Position numbers and translations under genes: made by a program | Notes under the pieces: generated by a model | Databases searched by the model: none | The model's input: the letters and a program-made list of their open reading frames with translations, nothing else | What the model was told of the DNA's origin: nothing | Source: Bradymonas sp963697525 | Lineage (GTDB): Bacteria; Myxococcota_A; Bradymonadia; Bradymonadales; Bradymonadaceae | NCBI GenBank assembly: GCA_963697525.1 | Contig: OY969087.1 | Location: 3,472,001 to 3,536,000, forward strand | DNA: 64,000 nt | Direction of reading: 5' to 3' | Part shown: one piece after another, positions 27,988 through 36,416 of the stretch | Numbering within the stretch: position 1 is the stretch's first letter | How the letters are laid out: every line of letters starts with the position of its first letter

Positions 27988-28185
27988 ATGCCAAAAATGA
28001 AGACCCATCGCGGCGCCGCGAAGCGATTCAAGATCACCAAAAATGGCAAGGTCAAGTATCGCCGCGGGTTTCGTAACCACATTTTGACCAAGAAGAGCAG
28101 CAAGCGCATCCGTCACCTTCGCAAGGACAGCTACCTGTGCGAGTCCGACGCCAAGCGCATCAAGCAACTGCTCCCTTACAAGTAA
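27988..28185 (+). CDS. rpmI: 50S ribosomal protein L35
   Basis: 65 aa basic ribosomal protein, full length: PKMKTHRGAAKRFKITKNGKVKYRRGFRNHILTKKSSKRIR. A good GAGAGGA ribosome binding site precedes the ATG. It starts the rpmI-rplT-pheS-pheT block. In many bacteria infC lies immediately upstream; here that position is taken by non-coding repeats, so infC is elsewhere. Confidence 0.97.
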   Translation: MPKMKTHRGAAKRFKITKNGKVKYRRGFRNHILTKKSSKRIRHLRKDSYLCESDAKRIKQLLPYK

Positions 28186-28201
28186 TTTCCGAGGTGCCCC
28201 A

Positions 28202-28558
28202 ATGCCGCGCGTCAAACGAGGAACCAAAGCTCGCCGCCGCCGCAAAAAGATCCTGAAAGCCGCCCGCGGCTTTGTGGGAGGCCGGCGTCGACTGTTCAAG
28301 AATGCCAAAGAGACTGTCCACCGCGCGTGGGTGTATGCCTACCGCAACCGTCGTCAGCGCAAGCGTCAATTCCGTCGGCTGTGGATCACCCGCATCAACG
28401 CGGCCGCACGCCAGAATGGCATGAGCTACAGCAAGCTGATGGGTGGGCTGAACAAAGCCGGCGTCGAGCTCGACCGCAAGGTCTTGGCCGACATGGCCGT
28501 CTTTGACCCCAAGGGCTTTACCCAGGTCGTGGAGACGGCGCGACAAGCTCTCGGCTGA
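28202..28558 (+). CDS. rplT: 50S ribosomal protein L20
   Basis: 118 aa, normal length. PRVKRGTKARRRRKKILKAARGFVGGRRRLFKNAKETV is the RNA-binding N-terminal extension and MSYSKLMGGLNKAGVELDRKVLADMA the globular C-terminal domain. L20 binds 23S rRNA early in 50S assembly and in other bacteria represses its own operon. Starts 16 bp after rpmI with GAGGTG as ribosome binding site. Confidence 0.97.
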   Translation: MPRVKRGTKARRRRKKILKAARGFVGGRRRLFKNAKETVHRAWVYAYRNRRQRKRQFRRLWITRINAAARQNGMSYSKLMGGLNKAGVELDRKVLADMAVFDPKGFTQVVETARQALG

Positions 28559-28584
28559 GACACAGCCCGCATGAAAGTTCGCGT

Positions 28585-28613
28585 CGCCCCGCTCCGGTCA
28601 CCGTTGCGGGGCG
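28585..28613 (+). terminator. rplT-pheS intergenic hairpin (attenuator-like)
   Basis: CGCCCCGC (28585-28592) and GCGGGGCG (28606-28613) form an 8-bp GC stem over a 13-nt loop, followed by tcgccgtttctt, a weak T-rich stretch. It lies between the ribosomal genes and pheS and could partly terminate or attenuate transcription. No leader peptide was identified. Confidence 0.45.
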
Positions 28614-28681
28614 TCGCCGTTTCTTGTACATCACGCCGGCCATGCAGGGTTGGTAACCATTCACACCCCCCGAGGCCCCCG

Positions 28682-29713
28682 ATGAACGTTTCGGAACTCG
28701 AACAAAAGCTCGACGAGCTCGCCCACGAGGCGGTCAGTGAACTGAAGCACGCCGAGCGCAAAGAAGACGCCATCCAGATCAAAAACCGCTACCTCGGCCG
28801 CAAGGGCGGGGTGCAGGAGTTGATGAAGCTCATCCGCGAGCTTCCCAACGACCAAAAGCCCGCCGCCGGCCAGGCCTCCAACCGCGCCAAAAGCGCGATC
28901 CAAGGGGCCTACGACGAGCGCGTCGACCAGCTCGAACAGCAGGAGCTCGAGCGCCAGCTGCAGAGCGAGCGCATCGACGTGACGCTGCCGGCGCGCACTC
29001 CTCAGGTGCGCCCGGGCCACCCGCTGGTCGAGATGGAGCAGGAGCTCATCTCCATCTTCGCCGACATGGGCTTCGACGTCGCCGAGGGGCCGGAGGTCGA
29101 AGAGGACTTCTACAACTTCGAGGCGCTCAATTTCCCCCACGATCACCCGGCGCGGGACATGCAGGATACGTTCTTCGTCGAGGACGGCCGGCTGTTGCGC
29201 ACGCACACCTCGCCGGTGCAGGTGCGCACGATGCTCGCCTACGAGCCGCCGGTGCGCGTGATCTCGCCGGGAAGGGTCTACCGCTGCGACGCCGACGTCA
29301 CCCACAGCCCCGTGTTCCACCAGATCGAGGGCCTTTTGGTCGACGAGGACGTCACCTTCGCCGACCTCAAGGGCACGCTGCACCACTTCGCCGAGCGGGT
29401 CTATGGGCCGGGCACGCCGGTGCGCTTCCGGCCGAGCTACTTCCCGTTCACCGAGCCCAGCGCCGAAATGGACGTCGGGTGCATCTTCTGTGAGGGCGCC
29501 GGCTGCCGCGTGTGCGGCCACACCGGCTGGCTGGAGATCTTGGGAAGCGGCATGGTCGACCCCAACGTCTTCGAGGCGGTGGGCGTCGACGCCGACAAAT
29601 ACACCGGCTTTGCCTTCGGCATGGGCGTCGAGCGCATCGCCATGCTCAAGCTCGGGATCAGCGACATCCGTATGTTCTTCGAGAACGACGTTAGGTTCTT
29701 GAGGCAGTTTTAG
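28682..29713 (+). CDS. pheS: Phenylalanine-tRNA ligase alpha subunit
   Basis: 343 aa. The alpha subunit of the alpha2beta2 synthetase holds the catalytic site. An N-terminal coiled coil (to about residue 90) leads to the class II core: HPLVEMEQELISIFADMGF, motif 2 around RTHTSPVQVRTM and FHQIEGLLVDEDVTFADLKG, and motif 3 GFAFGMGVERIAMLKLGI. The ATG at 28682 starts the conserved N-terminus; the frame is open upstream through the attenuator-like hairpin. pheT follows. Confidence 0.97.
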   Translation: MNVSELEQKLDELAHEAVSELKHAERKEDAIQIKNRYLGRKGGVQELMKLIRELPNDQKPAAGQASNRAKSAIQGAYDERVDQLEQQELERQLQSERIDVTLPARTPQVRPGHPLVEMEQELISIFADMGFDVAEGPEVEEDFYNFEALNFPHDHPARDMQDTFFVEDGRLLRTHTSPVQVRTMLAYEPPVRVISPGRVYRCDADVTHSPVFHQIEGLLVDEDVTFADLKGTLHHFAERVYGPGTPVRFRPSYFPFTEPSAEMDVGCIFCEGAGCRVCGHTGWLEILGSGMVDPNVFEAVGVDADKYTGFAFGMGVERIAMLKLGISDIRMFFENDVRFLRQF

Positions 29714-29732
29714 CCCGAGGATCGTCGCCTTT

Positions 29733-29788
29733 ATCGCTAAGCCCCGTATCGCTAAGCCCCGTATCGCTAAGCCCCGTATCGCTAAGCC
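29733..29788 (+). repeat. 15-bp tandem repeat, 3.7 copies
   Basis: Three exact copies of atcgctaagccccgt (29733-29777) plus a partial fourth lie between pheS and pheT. They are followed by degenerate accaagaacc-type repeats up to the pheT start. No Shine-Dalgarno is visible before pheT. Confidence 0.9.
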
Positions 29789-29823
29789 AAACACCAAGAA
29801 CCAACGACCAAGAACCTAAGACC

Positions 29824-32307
29824 ATGAAAGTAAGCTGGCAGTGGCTCCAAGACTGGGTAGACCTCGACGGCCTCGACGTCGACGACGTCGTCTACCGACT
29901 GACGATGGCGGGACTCGAGGTCGACGGTGTCGAGCGCATCGGCGAGGGCGCCGACGACATCGTGGTGGCGCGGATCGACCAGATTCGCGAGCACCCCAAC
30001 GCCGACAAGCTCGTGCTATGCGACGTGTCCTACGGCGACGCCAACATCACCCAGGTGGTGTGCGGCGCCAAAAATATGGGCGAGGGCGACTTCGTGCCGC
30101 TGGCGCTTCCGGGGAGCACCCCGCCCGGGTGTGACTTCGAGATCGTCGCGCGCAAGGTACGCGGCGAGATGTCCAGCGGCATGCTGTGCAGCGCCGCCGA
30201 GCTCGACCTCGAGGAGGACTCGGCCGGGCTGCTGATCCTGCCGCGGACCCTCGAGCTCGGTCGTCCGGTCTTCGCGGCCATGGACCTCAAAGACGTGGTC
30301 ATCGAGATCGATCTGACGCCCAACCGGCCCGACTGCCTGGGCCACCTGGGCGTGGCCCGCGACCTCGCCGCGCTGTACGGGCGCGAGATGCGTGCCCCCG
30401 AGGGCTGGGACGCGCCCGCGCCGTGGGAGTCGGTCGAGGCGCCCGCGGCGACCGACGCCGCCGGCCTGGTGGTCGAGGACGCCGACGGCTGCCCGCGCTA
30501 CCTATTCGCGGTCATGGAAGGCGTGAAGGTCGGGCCCAGCCCGGCGTGGCTCAAGGCGCGCCTAGCGGCGGTGGGGCTTCGCAGCGTCAACAATATCGTC
30601 GACGTGACCAACTACGTGCTGATGGACCTCAATCAGCCGCTGCACTCCTTCGACCTGGACAAGCTTCGCGGCCCGGAAATCCGGGTGCGCCGGGCTCAGG
30701 CTGGCGAGACGATGGTCGGCATCGACCACAACGACTACGAGCTCGACCCGGCCGACCTGGTCATCGCCGACAGCGAGCGGCCGGTGGCCGTGGCCGGCGT
30801 CATGGGCGGAGAGGCCACCGAGGTGGGCGAGGGGACCTCGCGCATCCTGCTCGAGTGCGCCTACTTCGACCCCACCACGGTGCGAAAGAGCGCCAAGCGC
30901 CACAACCTGCACACCGACTCGAGCCACCGCTTCGAGCGCGGCATCGACCCCGCGGGGCTGCCACGGGCGCTGGCACGCGCCGTCCGACTGATGGTGCGCG
31001 CCCAACAGCACCTCGACGCCCAGCCCACCGTGCGGCTGGGGGTGGCCGAGGCGAAGGCGTCGGGCGTGGACGAGCCGGCCAGCACGACGCTTGCCAAGGG
31101 CCGCCCGAGCCGCGTGCTCGGCGTGGCGTTCAGCGAGGAGGACGTCGCCGCGCATCTGCGCGCCATCGGCGTCGAGCTCGACGATCAGGGCGATGAGTGG
31201 GCGTGTACCATCCCGACGTTTCGCCCGGACCTGACCCGGCCCATCGACCTGGTCGAGGAGGTCGCGCGCCTGCACGGCTACGACGCCATCCCGGAGACGC
31301 TGCCGCGCTCGCCGATGGGCTACACCCATCGTGTGCGCGAGGACGCGAGCGAGCCGGAGACGATCCTGTCGCGCGCCGACCGCGACACCCTCAACGCCAT
31401 GCGCACACAGCTTTTGTCGTTCGGCGTCTTCGAGGTGGTCAACTACGGGTTCATGTCGCCCGGCGATCTGCAGGCGCTGCGGATCCCCGAGGACAACCGC
31501 CGTCGCAACACGGTGCTGTTGGCCAATCCGCTGGTCGCCAGCGACTGCTTCATGCAGACAACGTTGGTGCCCGGGCTCCTGGACAACCTGACGACCAACC
31601 TCGCCCACCGCATCGACGATGTGGCGGTCTTCGAGTTCGGACGGCGCTACTTCGCCGACGGCGAGCGCGCCACGCTGGGCCTGTTGCTCAGCGGGCGCAA
31701 GCAGCACCACTGGAGCGGGGACGCCGCCTGGGATTATTACGATCTGACCGGCGTCATCGAGGCGATCAGCAGCCCGTTCGCCACCGACGCGCTCACCTGG
31801 CGGGTATCCGAGCCCGCCGAGCCCTACCTGCACCCGGGCGTGCAGGCCGAGTGGAGCGACGGCGACAACGTGGTCGCTCGGGCGGGGCGCCTGCACCCGG
31901 CGGTCGCCGCCGACCTGGAGATCGACGCCGAGGTCTTCGTGGCCGAGGTGTACATGGATACGCTCTTCGAGCTGGGCCGCGGCGAGTCGACGTTCGCGCC
32001 CATTGGCCGCTTCCCGGCGGTCAACCGTGACTTCGCGCTGACCTACGCGCGCGACGCCCAATACGCCGCGCTCGAAGACGCCATCGATCGCCTGGTGGCC
32101 AGCGACGAGCAATTCGCCGCTATCTTCGAGTCCTACGATCTTTTCGACGTGTACGCCGGCGAGCAGGTCGCCGCCGACAAGCGCTCCCTGGCGCTATCGG
32201 TGGTGTACCGATCGCCCGAGAAGACGCTGACCGACCAGGATATCGAACACGCCGACCAGCGCCTCATCAGCTGGTTGGACGACGAGGTCGGGGCGACGCT
32301 TCGTTGA
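29824..32307 (+). CDS. pheT: Phenylalanine-tRNA ligase beta subunit
   Basis: 827 aa, full length. Order: B1 domain (MKVSWQWLQDWVDLDGL), tRNA-binding EMAP-like domain (VVARIDQIREHPNADKLVLCDV...VCGAKNMGEGD), B3/B4 editing domain (VDVTNYVLMDLNQPLHSFDLDKL), B5 (DLVEEVARLHGYDAIPETLP), the inactive class II-like core, and a C-terminal anticodon-binding domain (FPAVNRDFALTYARD...SLALSVVYRSPEKTLTDQDI). The ATG lacks an obvious ribosome binding site. Confidence 0.97.
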   Translation: MKVSWQWLQDWVDLDGLDVDDVVYRLTMAGLEVDGVERIGEGADDIVVARIDQIREHPNADKLVLCDVSYGDANITQVVCGAKNMGEGDFVPLALPGSTPPGCDFEIVARKVRGEMSSGMLCSAAELDLEEDSAGLLILPRTLELGRPVFAAMDLKDVVIEIDLTPNRPDCLGHLGVARDLAALYGREMRAPEGWDAPAPWESVEAPAATDAAGLVVEDADGCPRYLFAVMEGVKVGPSPAWLKARLAAVGLRSVNNIVDVTNYVLMDLNQPLHSFDLDKLRGPEIRVRRAQAGETMVGIDHNDYELDPADLVIADSERPVAVAGVMGGEATEVGEGTSRILLECAYFDPTTVRKSAKRHNLHTDSSHRFERGIDPAGLPRALARAVRLMVRAQQHLDAQPTVRLGVAEAKASGVDEPASTTLAKGRPSRVLGVAFSEEDVAAHLRAIGVELDDQGDEWACTIPTFRPDLTRPIDLVEEVARLHGYDAIPETLPRSPMGYTHRVREDASEPETILSRADRDTLNAMRTQLLSFGVFEVVNYGFMSPGDLQALRIPEDNRRRNTVLLANPLVASDCFMQTTLVPGLLDNLTTNLAHRIDDVAVFEFGRRYFADGERATLGLLLSGRKQHHWSGDAAWDYYDLTGVIEAISSPFATDALTWRVSEPAEPYLHPGVQAEWSDGDNVVARAGRLHPAVAADLEIDAEVFVAEVYMDTLFELGRGESTFAPIGRFPAVNRDFALTYARDAQYAALEDAIDRLVASDEQFAAIFESYDLFDVYAGEQVAADKRSLALSVVYRSPEKTLTDQDIEHADQRLISWLDDEVGATLR

Positions 32308-32360
32308 GCCTTCACTTTTCTTGGTGAATAATTGCTGTTGAATTCCGGCGCCTTCGCAAT

Positions 32361-32497
32361 CTTGCTCCTTGAATAAATTGCCCGCAAACGATAGAAAATG
32401 CGTGGTTGATTGATGGGTGACGGGGGAACGCGTCGCTCGCCGATCGGCGCGATCTTTTCCACATTGGACGTTTGCGATTTATTCAAGGGAGTAGTCC
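32361..32497 (+). promoter_or_regulatory. Structured leader of ihfA with anti-Shine-Dalgarno arm
   Basis: CTCCTTGAATAAAT (32365-32378) is complementary, with one bulge, to ATTTATTCAAGGGAG (32477-32491), which contains the AAGGGAG ribosome binding site of ihfA. A second pair, GCAAACG (32384-32390) with CGTTTGC (32469-32475), extends the stem across a small internal loop. The enclosed about 80 nt carry a perfect palindrome cgccgatcggcg. Folded, this RNA would hide the start region of ihfA. That it regulates translation is inference. Confidence 0.6.
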
Positions 32498-32785
32498 ATG
32501 ACGATGACAAAGGCTGGTCTTGTGGACACCGTCTACGACCGCGTCGGGGTGACCAAAAAAGAGGCATCCGACTATGTCGACACCGTCCTCGAGACGATCA
32601 AAGAGACCTTGGAAGAGGGCGAAGAACTCAAGGTGAGCGGCTTCGGCAAGTTCGAGGTACGCCACAAGGGGGAGCGCGTCGGGCGCAATCCGCGCACCGG
32701 CGTCGAGATCATGATCCCCGAGCGCAAGGTGTTGCGCTTCAAGGTTAGTCAAGTGCTCAAGGACGAGCTCAACGGAGATGCCTAG
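32498..32785 (+). CDS. ihfA: Integration host factor alpha subunit
   Basis: 95-aa DNA-bending protein of the HU/IHF family. The signature is GEELKVSGFGKFEVRHKGERVGRNPRTGVEIMIPERKVLRFKVS, with the intercalating Pro in RNPRTG. Position after pheT fits IHF alpha in Deltaproteobacteria and Gammaproteobacteria. GGGAG precedes the ATG at 32498; Met3 is an alternative. It is preceded by a long structured leader and followed by the MerR-type gene. Confidence 0.94.
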   Translation: MTMTKAGLVDTVYDRVGVTKKEASDYVDTVLETIKETLEEGEELKVSGFGKFEVRHKGERVGRNPRTGVEIMIPERKVLRFKVSQVLKDELNGDA

Positions 32786-32835
32786 GTCGATTGTAGACCA
32801 TCGTCACGTTGTAGCCGCGCAGTACAGGAGTTCGG

Positions 32836-33450
32836 ATGAGTGAATTGGACGCCATCTCCATTCCCGACAAGACCTATTTCAAGATCGGCGAGGTCGCCAA
32901 GCTGCTCGACCTCGAGCCGTATGTGTTGCGCTATTGGGAGAGCGAATTCGACGTGCTCGCCCCCGACAAGACCGACAGCGGCCAGCGCATCTACCAGCGC
33001 GCCGACATCGAGCTGGTCTGTCATATCCGAAGCTTGCTGTACGACGAGATGTTCACCATCGCCGGCGCGCGCCGCCAGCTCGAACTCGAGCGCGAGGGCA
33101 AGCCGTGCTACGCCAACGCCGAGGTTGCGGCCGAGGCGGCGGGTGAGCGCGAACAGCTCGAGCGGCTGGAGAGCGAAAATGACGAGCTTCGCCAGGCGGT
33201 CGAGCAGCTGAACGCGCAGCTCGAGGAGCACAAACAGGCCGACGTGCAGCCCGATATGTGGCAAGAGCGCGTGGCCGCGCAGAGCAGCCAGATCGACGAG
33301 CTGGAGCGTCAGCTCGCCGAAGCCCGTCAGACCATCGCCACGTTGGAAGAGCGCCAGTCGGCCGGTGGCCTGGGCGTCGACCCGCGGATCTTGCAGGGCC
33401 TCCGCCAGCAGGTCGAAGGCCTGGCGAGGCTGACCCAGAGGCCCGTATGA
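32836..33450 (+). CDS. MerR-family transcriptional regulator
   Basis: 204 aa. Residues about 10-80 are a MerR winged helix-turn-helix (YFKIGEVAKLLDLEPYVLRYWESEFDVLAPDKTDSGQRIYQRADIELV). The C-terminal half is a coiled coil (EQLERLESENDELRQAVEQLNAQLEEH) with no ligand-binding cysteines, so it is not a metal sensor of the classic type. The pheT-ihfA-merR order is widespread in Deltaproteobacteria. AGGAG precedes the ATG. Confidence 0.9.
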   Translation: MSELDAISIPDKTYFKIGEVAKLLDLEPYVLRYWESEFDVLAPDKTDSGQRIYQRADIELVCHIRSLLYDEMFTIAGARRQLELEREGKPCYANAEVAAEAAGEREQLERLESENDELRQAVEQLNAQLEEHKQADVQPDMWQERVAAQSSQIDELERQLAEARQTIATLEERQSAGGLGVDPRILQGLRQQVEGLARLTQRPV

Positions 33451-33493
33451 GGCGGGTGACCTGCGGGAAGCTGGACAGTGAATCATGAGCGCG

Positions 33494-33526
33494 AAGCCGC
33501 GGCCGTTGGTCGCGGCTTTTGTTTTT
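33494..33526 (+). terminator. Rho-independent terminator after merR
   Basis: AAGCCGCG (33494-33501) pairs with CGCGGCTT (33511-33518) over a 9-nt loop and is followed by ttgttttt. It closes the rpmI-to-merR transcription unit. The rest of 33527-33894 is non-coding apart from the dyad described separately. Confidence 0.85.
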
Positions 33527-33820
33527 CTTGCAGATTTGTCGTCAGATGCGGACACGTGTGCACGCATCTTGCACGTTTTTAGGCCCGACAGGCATGTGAG
33601 AGGCGTCGACGCGCAAAATCTTGCGTTCCCACGATGGGAGCGACGCCGGTGGAAGAAGAAGATGCTGTCGGACGTTTCACGGGTGTAAGTGCGGACGACA
33701 CGCCGCGCAGGGCCGTTTCGGGAGGTCTGATCGACCCCTCGAACCGCTGGCGCGGGCAGCCAAGTCGGCGTCGATCAATTGCATGGATGCGGGCGCGAAG
33801 TGGTGTAAAGTTTTCACACA

Positions 33821-33840
33821 CTATGACATCGGTGTCATAG
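33821..33840. promoter_or_regulatory. Inverted repeat upstream of rpoD
   Basis: CTATGACA and TGTCATAG form a perfect 8-bp dyad around TCGG, 54 bp before the rpoD start and in a locally AT-rich stretch (gtaaagttttcacacac). The size and symmetry suit a repressor or activator operator. No matching copy elsewhere in the window was noticed. Confidence 0.5.
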
Positions 33841-33894
33841 CGCGTGCAGCGGTGAACGGATCGGTAGGCTTCTTTGAAGGGCAGGGCGAACGAT

Positions 33895-35517
33895 ATGACG
33901 GAACGATCGCAGGTGATGGATTCAGCCGGGGCCGTTTCCAAGCAGTCTGGGGAGACCGAGCGCGAGGATCTGATCGCCGAGCGCAAGATGCGCCGCAAGC
34001 GCGCGCGCCTCAAGCGTACCACGGTAGAGAGCTGGCGAGATCTCGACCCGGTCAAGATGTACCTCAAGGGCATCGGGGAGGTCAGCCTGCTCGATCGCGC
34101 CGGTGAGGTCGCGGTGGCCAAAGAGATCGAGGCCGGCCGCGAGCAGGTCTTCGATGTCATCGTGCACAGCACCGCGGGCATCGAGATGATTCTGGCGCTT
34201 CCCGAGCGTCTCAAGGCCGGCACCGCCCGCGCCCGCGAGGTCTTCGAGGAGTATACCCCCAGCGCCGACGACAGCGATCTGCCGGTCGCGCCGTCGGTGT
34301 TCGAGCGCTTCGAATATGTCGAGCGCGCCTGGGCGAAGGTGTGCAAGGCGCAGGACCAGCTCGTCGAGGCGCTGGAGGCGCAGGCCGACGACGCCGACGT
34401 CACCAAGGCCGAAAAGAAGCTGGCGCGCGCCCAGAAAAAGCTCGAGCAGTCCATCCACGACGCGCTGTTGTCGCAGCGCTTCTTCAACGAGATCGCCAAT
34501 CGCTTCAAGGATGCGATGGACAATATCGTGCGCTGCCAGCGGCGCATCGAGGAGCGTTTTCGGCGCGCGTACGTCGCCCGCGCCGAGCTCGATGAGTTGA
34601 TGCAAAAGCAGCGCGACGGCGAGAAGATCGACTACGCCAAGCTGCCCTTCGACGAGCGCTACCTCGAGCAGACCCGCCAGGTCATCGAATCGTCGCGCAA
34701 CATCATCGACAGCATCGAGCACGAGTTCCACCTGTCCTCGGCACGCCTGGCCGAGCTGGTAATGCGCATCAAAGCTGGGGAGCGCCGCGCCGACCGCGGC
34801 AAGGCCGAGATGATCCGCGCCAACCTGCGTCTGGTGGTCTCCATCGCCAAAAAATACGTCAACCGGGGCATGCACTTTTTGGATCTCATCCAGGAAGGCA
34901 ATATCGGGCTGATGCGCGCGGTGGAGAAGTTCGAGTACCAGCGCGGCCACAAATTTTCGACCTACGCCACCTGGTGGATTCGCCAGGCGATCACGCGCGC
35001 CATCGCCGATCAGGCGCGCACCATTCGCATCCCCGTGCACCTCATCGAGACGATCAACCGCATCTCGCGCACCTCGCGCGAGCTCGAGCAGGAGCTGGGG
35101 CGCGAGCCCAACGCCGAAGAGATCGCCGCCAAGCTGGACATGGACATCGAGTCGGTGCGCCGGGCACTGCGCATCTCGCGCCACCCGGTCAGCCTGGAGA
35201 CGCCGGTGGGCGACGAGGACGACAGCCAACTGGGCGACTTCATCGAGGATGAAAAGGCCGCCGATCCCGCCGAGGAGGCCTTCGCCCAGAACCTCAAAGA
35301 GGAGACCCAGGAGCTGCTGGCCTCGCTGACCCCGCGCGAGGAGAAGATCCTGCGCATGCGCTTCGGCATCGGTGAGAAGACCGACCACACCCTCGAAGAG
35401 GTCGGCCAGGACTTCAACCTCACCCGCGAGCGCATCCGCCAGATCGAGGCCAAAGCGCTGCAGAAGCTTCGCCAGCCGGAGCGGGCCGAGGATCTGAAGA
35501 TTTTCTACGAGAATTGA
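33895..35517 (+). CDS. rpoD: Primary RNA polymerase sigma factor RpoD
   Basis: 540 aa from ATG 33895. Region 1.2 (DPVKMYLKGIGEVSLLDRAGEVAVAKEIE), a long helical non-conserved region, region 2 (NLRLVVSIAKKYVNRGMHFLDLIQEGNIGLMRAVEKFEYQRGHKFSTYATWWIRQAITRAI), region 3, and region 4.2 (THTLEEVG-like TDHTLEEVGQDFNLTRERIRQIEAKALQKLR) are all intact. Only about 50 mostly charged residues precede region 1.2, so a classical region 1.1 seems to be missing. The TTG seven codons upstream is a weaker start. Confidence 0.95.
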   Translation: MTERSQVMDSAGAVSKQSGETEREDLIAERKMRRKRARLKRTTVESWRDLDPVKMYLKGIGEVSLLDRAGEVAVAKEIEAGREQVFDVIVHSTAGIEMILALPERLKAGTARAREVFEEYTPSADDSDLPVAPSVFERFEYVERAWAKVCKAQDQLVEALEAQADDADVTKAEKKLARAQKKLEQSIHDALLSQRFFNEIANRFKDAMDNIVRCQRRIEERFRRAYVARAELDELMQKQRDGEKIDYAKLPFDERYLEQTRQVIESSRNIIDSIEHEFHLSSARLAELVMRIKAGERRADRGKAEMIRANLRLVVSIAKKYVNRGMHFLDLIQEGNIGLMRAVEKFEYQRGHKFSTYATWWIRQAITRAIADQARTIRIPVHLIETINRISRTSRELEQELGREPNAEEIAAKLDMDIESVRRALRISRHPVSLETPVGDEDDSQLGDFIEDEKAADPAEEAFAQNLKEETQELLASLTPREEKILRMRFGIGEKTDHTLEEVGQDFNLTRERIRQIEAKALQKLRQPERAEDLKIFYEN

Positions 35518-35533
35518 GCAGGTAGGATCTTAC

Positions 35534-35603
35534 CACAGAGGACACAGAGGGCACCGAGGAAAGAATAATTAATTCATCCTCTGTGCCCTCTGTGACCTCT
35601 GTG
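35534..35603. repeat. CACAGAG-type palindrome between rpoD and moaD-moaE
   Basis: Arms 35534-35560 (cacagaggacacagaggg...) and 35577-35603 are 27-nt reverse complements with two mismatches, around an AT-rich 16-nt loop. It belongs to the same sequence family as the element at 130-311. It sits between two convergent genes and would act as a strong bidirectional hairpin. Confidence 0.85.
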
Positions 35604-35617
35604 TTGAAAACATTTTT

Positions 35618-36316
35618 CTAGGGCCCCATCCCGACCCATTCGTCACCGCCCGGACCGACCTCCTTCTTCCAGATCGGCACCACCTCTTTCAGACGATCGA
35701 TCGCCCACTGACAGGCGGCAAACGCGCTGGCACGATGGGGGCAGGAGACGGCAATGACCACGGCCTTCTCGCCGATGTCGAGCTTTCCGTAGCGGTGGTG
35801 GATGGCCACCTGGGCCTCGGGCCAGCGCTCGACGAGTTCTTGGCCCGTCTCGACGAGCTTGGCGAGCGCCATCTCCAGGTAGGTTTCGTACTCCAGGAAG
35901 TTCACGGCGTGGTCGCCGGTGTGATCGCGCACGACGCCCTCGAAGAGGACGATGGCGCCGGCCTCCGGCCGTTCGACCAGGCTGCGCACCTGCAGGGTGT
36001 CCAGTTGGGCGAGCGTGATTCGAAACGCACCCGTCTCGTCGGCCAACTCCGTGGATTCGTCGTCACCGGCGCCGCCTGAGACCGGCGGGATGAGCGCTAT
36101 CTCGTCGTCGGGGCCGAGCGGCGTGTCGTCGTCGGCGAAGTCGCGGTTCACAGCCACGCGCACGAAGTTCTTCATGCGTTCGAGCCCCGGGTGCGCGGCC
36201 TCGAGCGCTTGCCACAGGTTGGCCACCACGGGCTTTTCGGCGTCGACCAGCAGGGTTTCTTCGGTGAGGCCGAACCGCTCGCGCAGGCCGGCGAAGTATT
36301 TCACGGTGATTTGCAT
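35618..36316 (-). CDS. Molybdopterin synthase, MoaD-MoaE fusion
   Basis: 232 aa from ATG 36316. Residues 1-82 are MoaD, a ubiquitin-like sulphur carrier ending in PPVSGG. An acidic linker (GDDESTELADE) joins it to MoaE (about 93-232), with the synthase motifs VLFEGVVRDHTGD, HHRYGKLDIGEKAVVIAVSCPHR and LKEVVPIWKKE, the last holding the catalytic lysines. Together they convert cyclic pyranopterin phosphate to molybdopterin. The thiocarboxylate must form on the C-terminal glycine of MoaD, here internal at 81-82, so cleavage after GG would be needed, as reported for mycobacterial MoaX. No other moa genes are in the window. Confidence 0.92.
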   Translation of the reverse strand: MQITVKYFAGLRERFGLTEETLLVDAEKPVVANLWQALEAAHPGLERMKNFVRVAVNRDFADDDTPLGPDDEIALIPPVSGGAGDDESTELADETGAFRITLAQLDTLQVRSLVERPEAGAIVLFEGVVRDHTGDHAVNFLEYETYLEMALAKLVETGQELVERWPEAQVAIHHRYGKLDIGEKAVVIAVSCPHRASAFAACQWAIDRLKEVVPIWKKEVGPGGDEWVGMGP

Positions 36317-36416
36317 GGCGTGAGTCCCGCACAAAAATTTTGACAGTTCCTCAAAACCCTTCACGATGGGCACATACGTCGCACGGATGCAACGCCTGTC
36401 GACCATGGAGGGTTCG

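Noticed and set aside
33527..33820. Possible tRNA or small RNA gene upstream of rpoD
   Set aside because: No T-loop motif or cloverleaf could be found; only the terminator and the dyad are supported.
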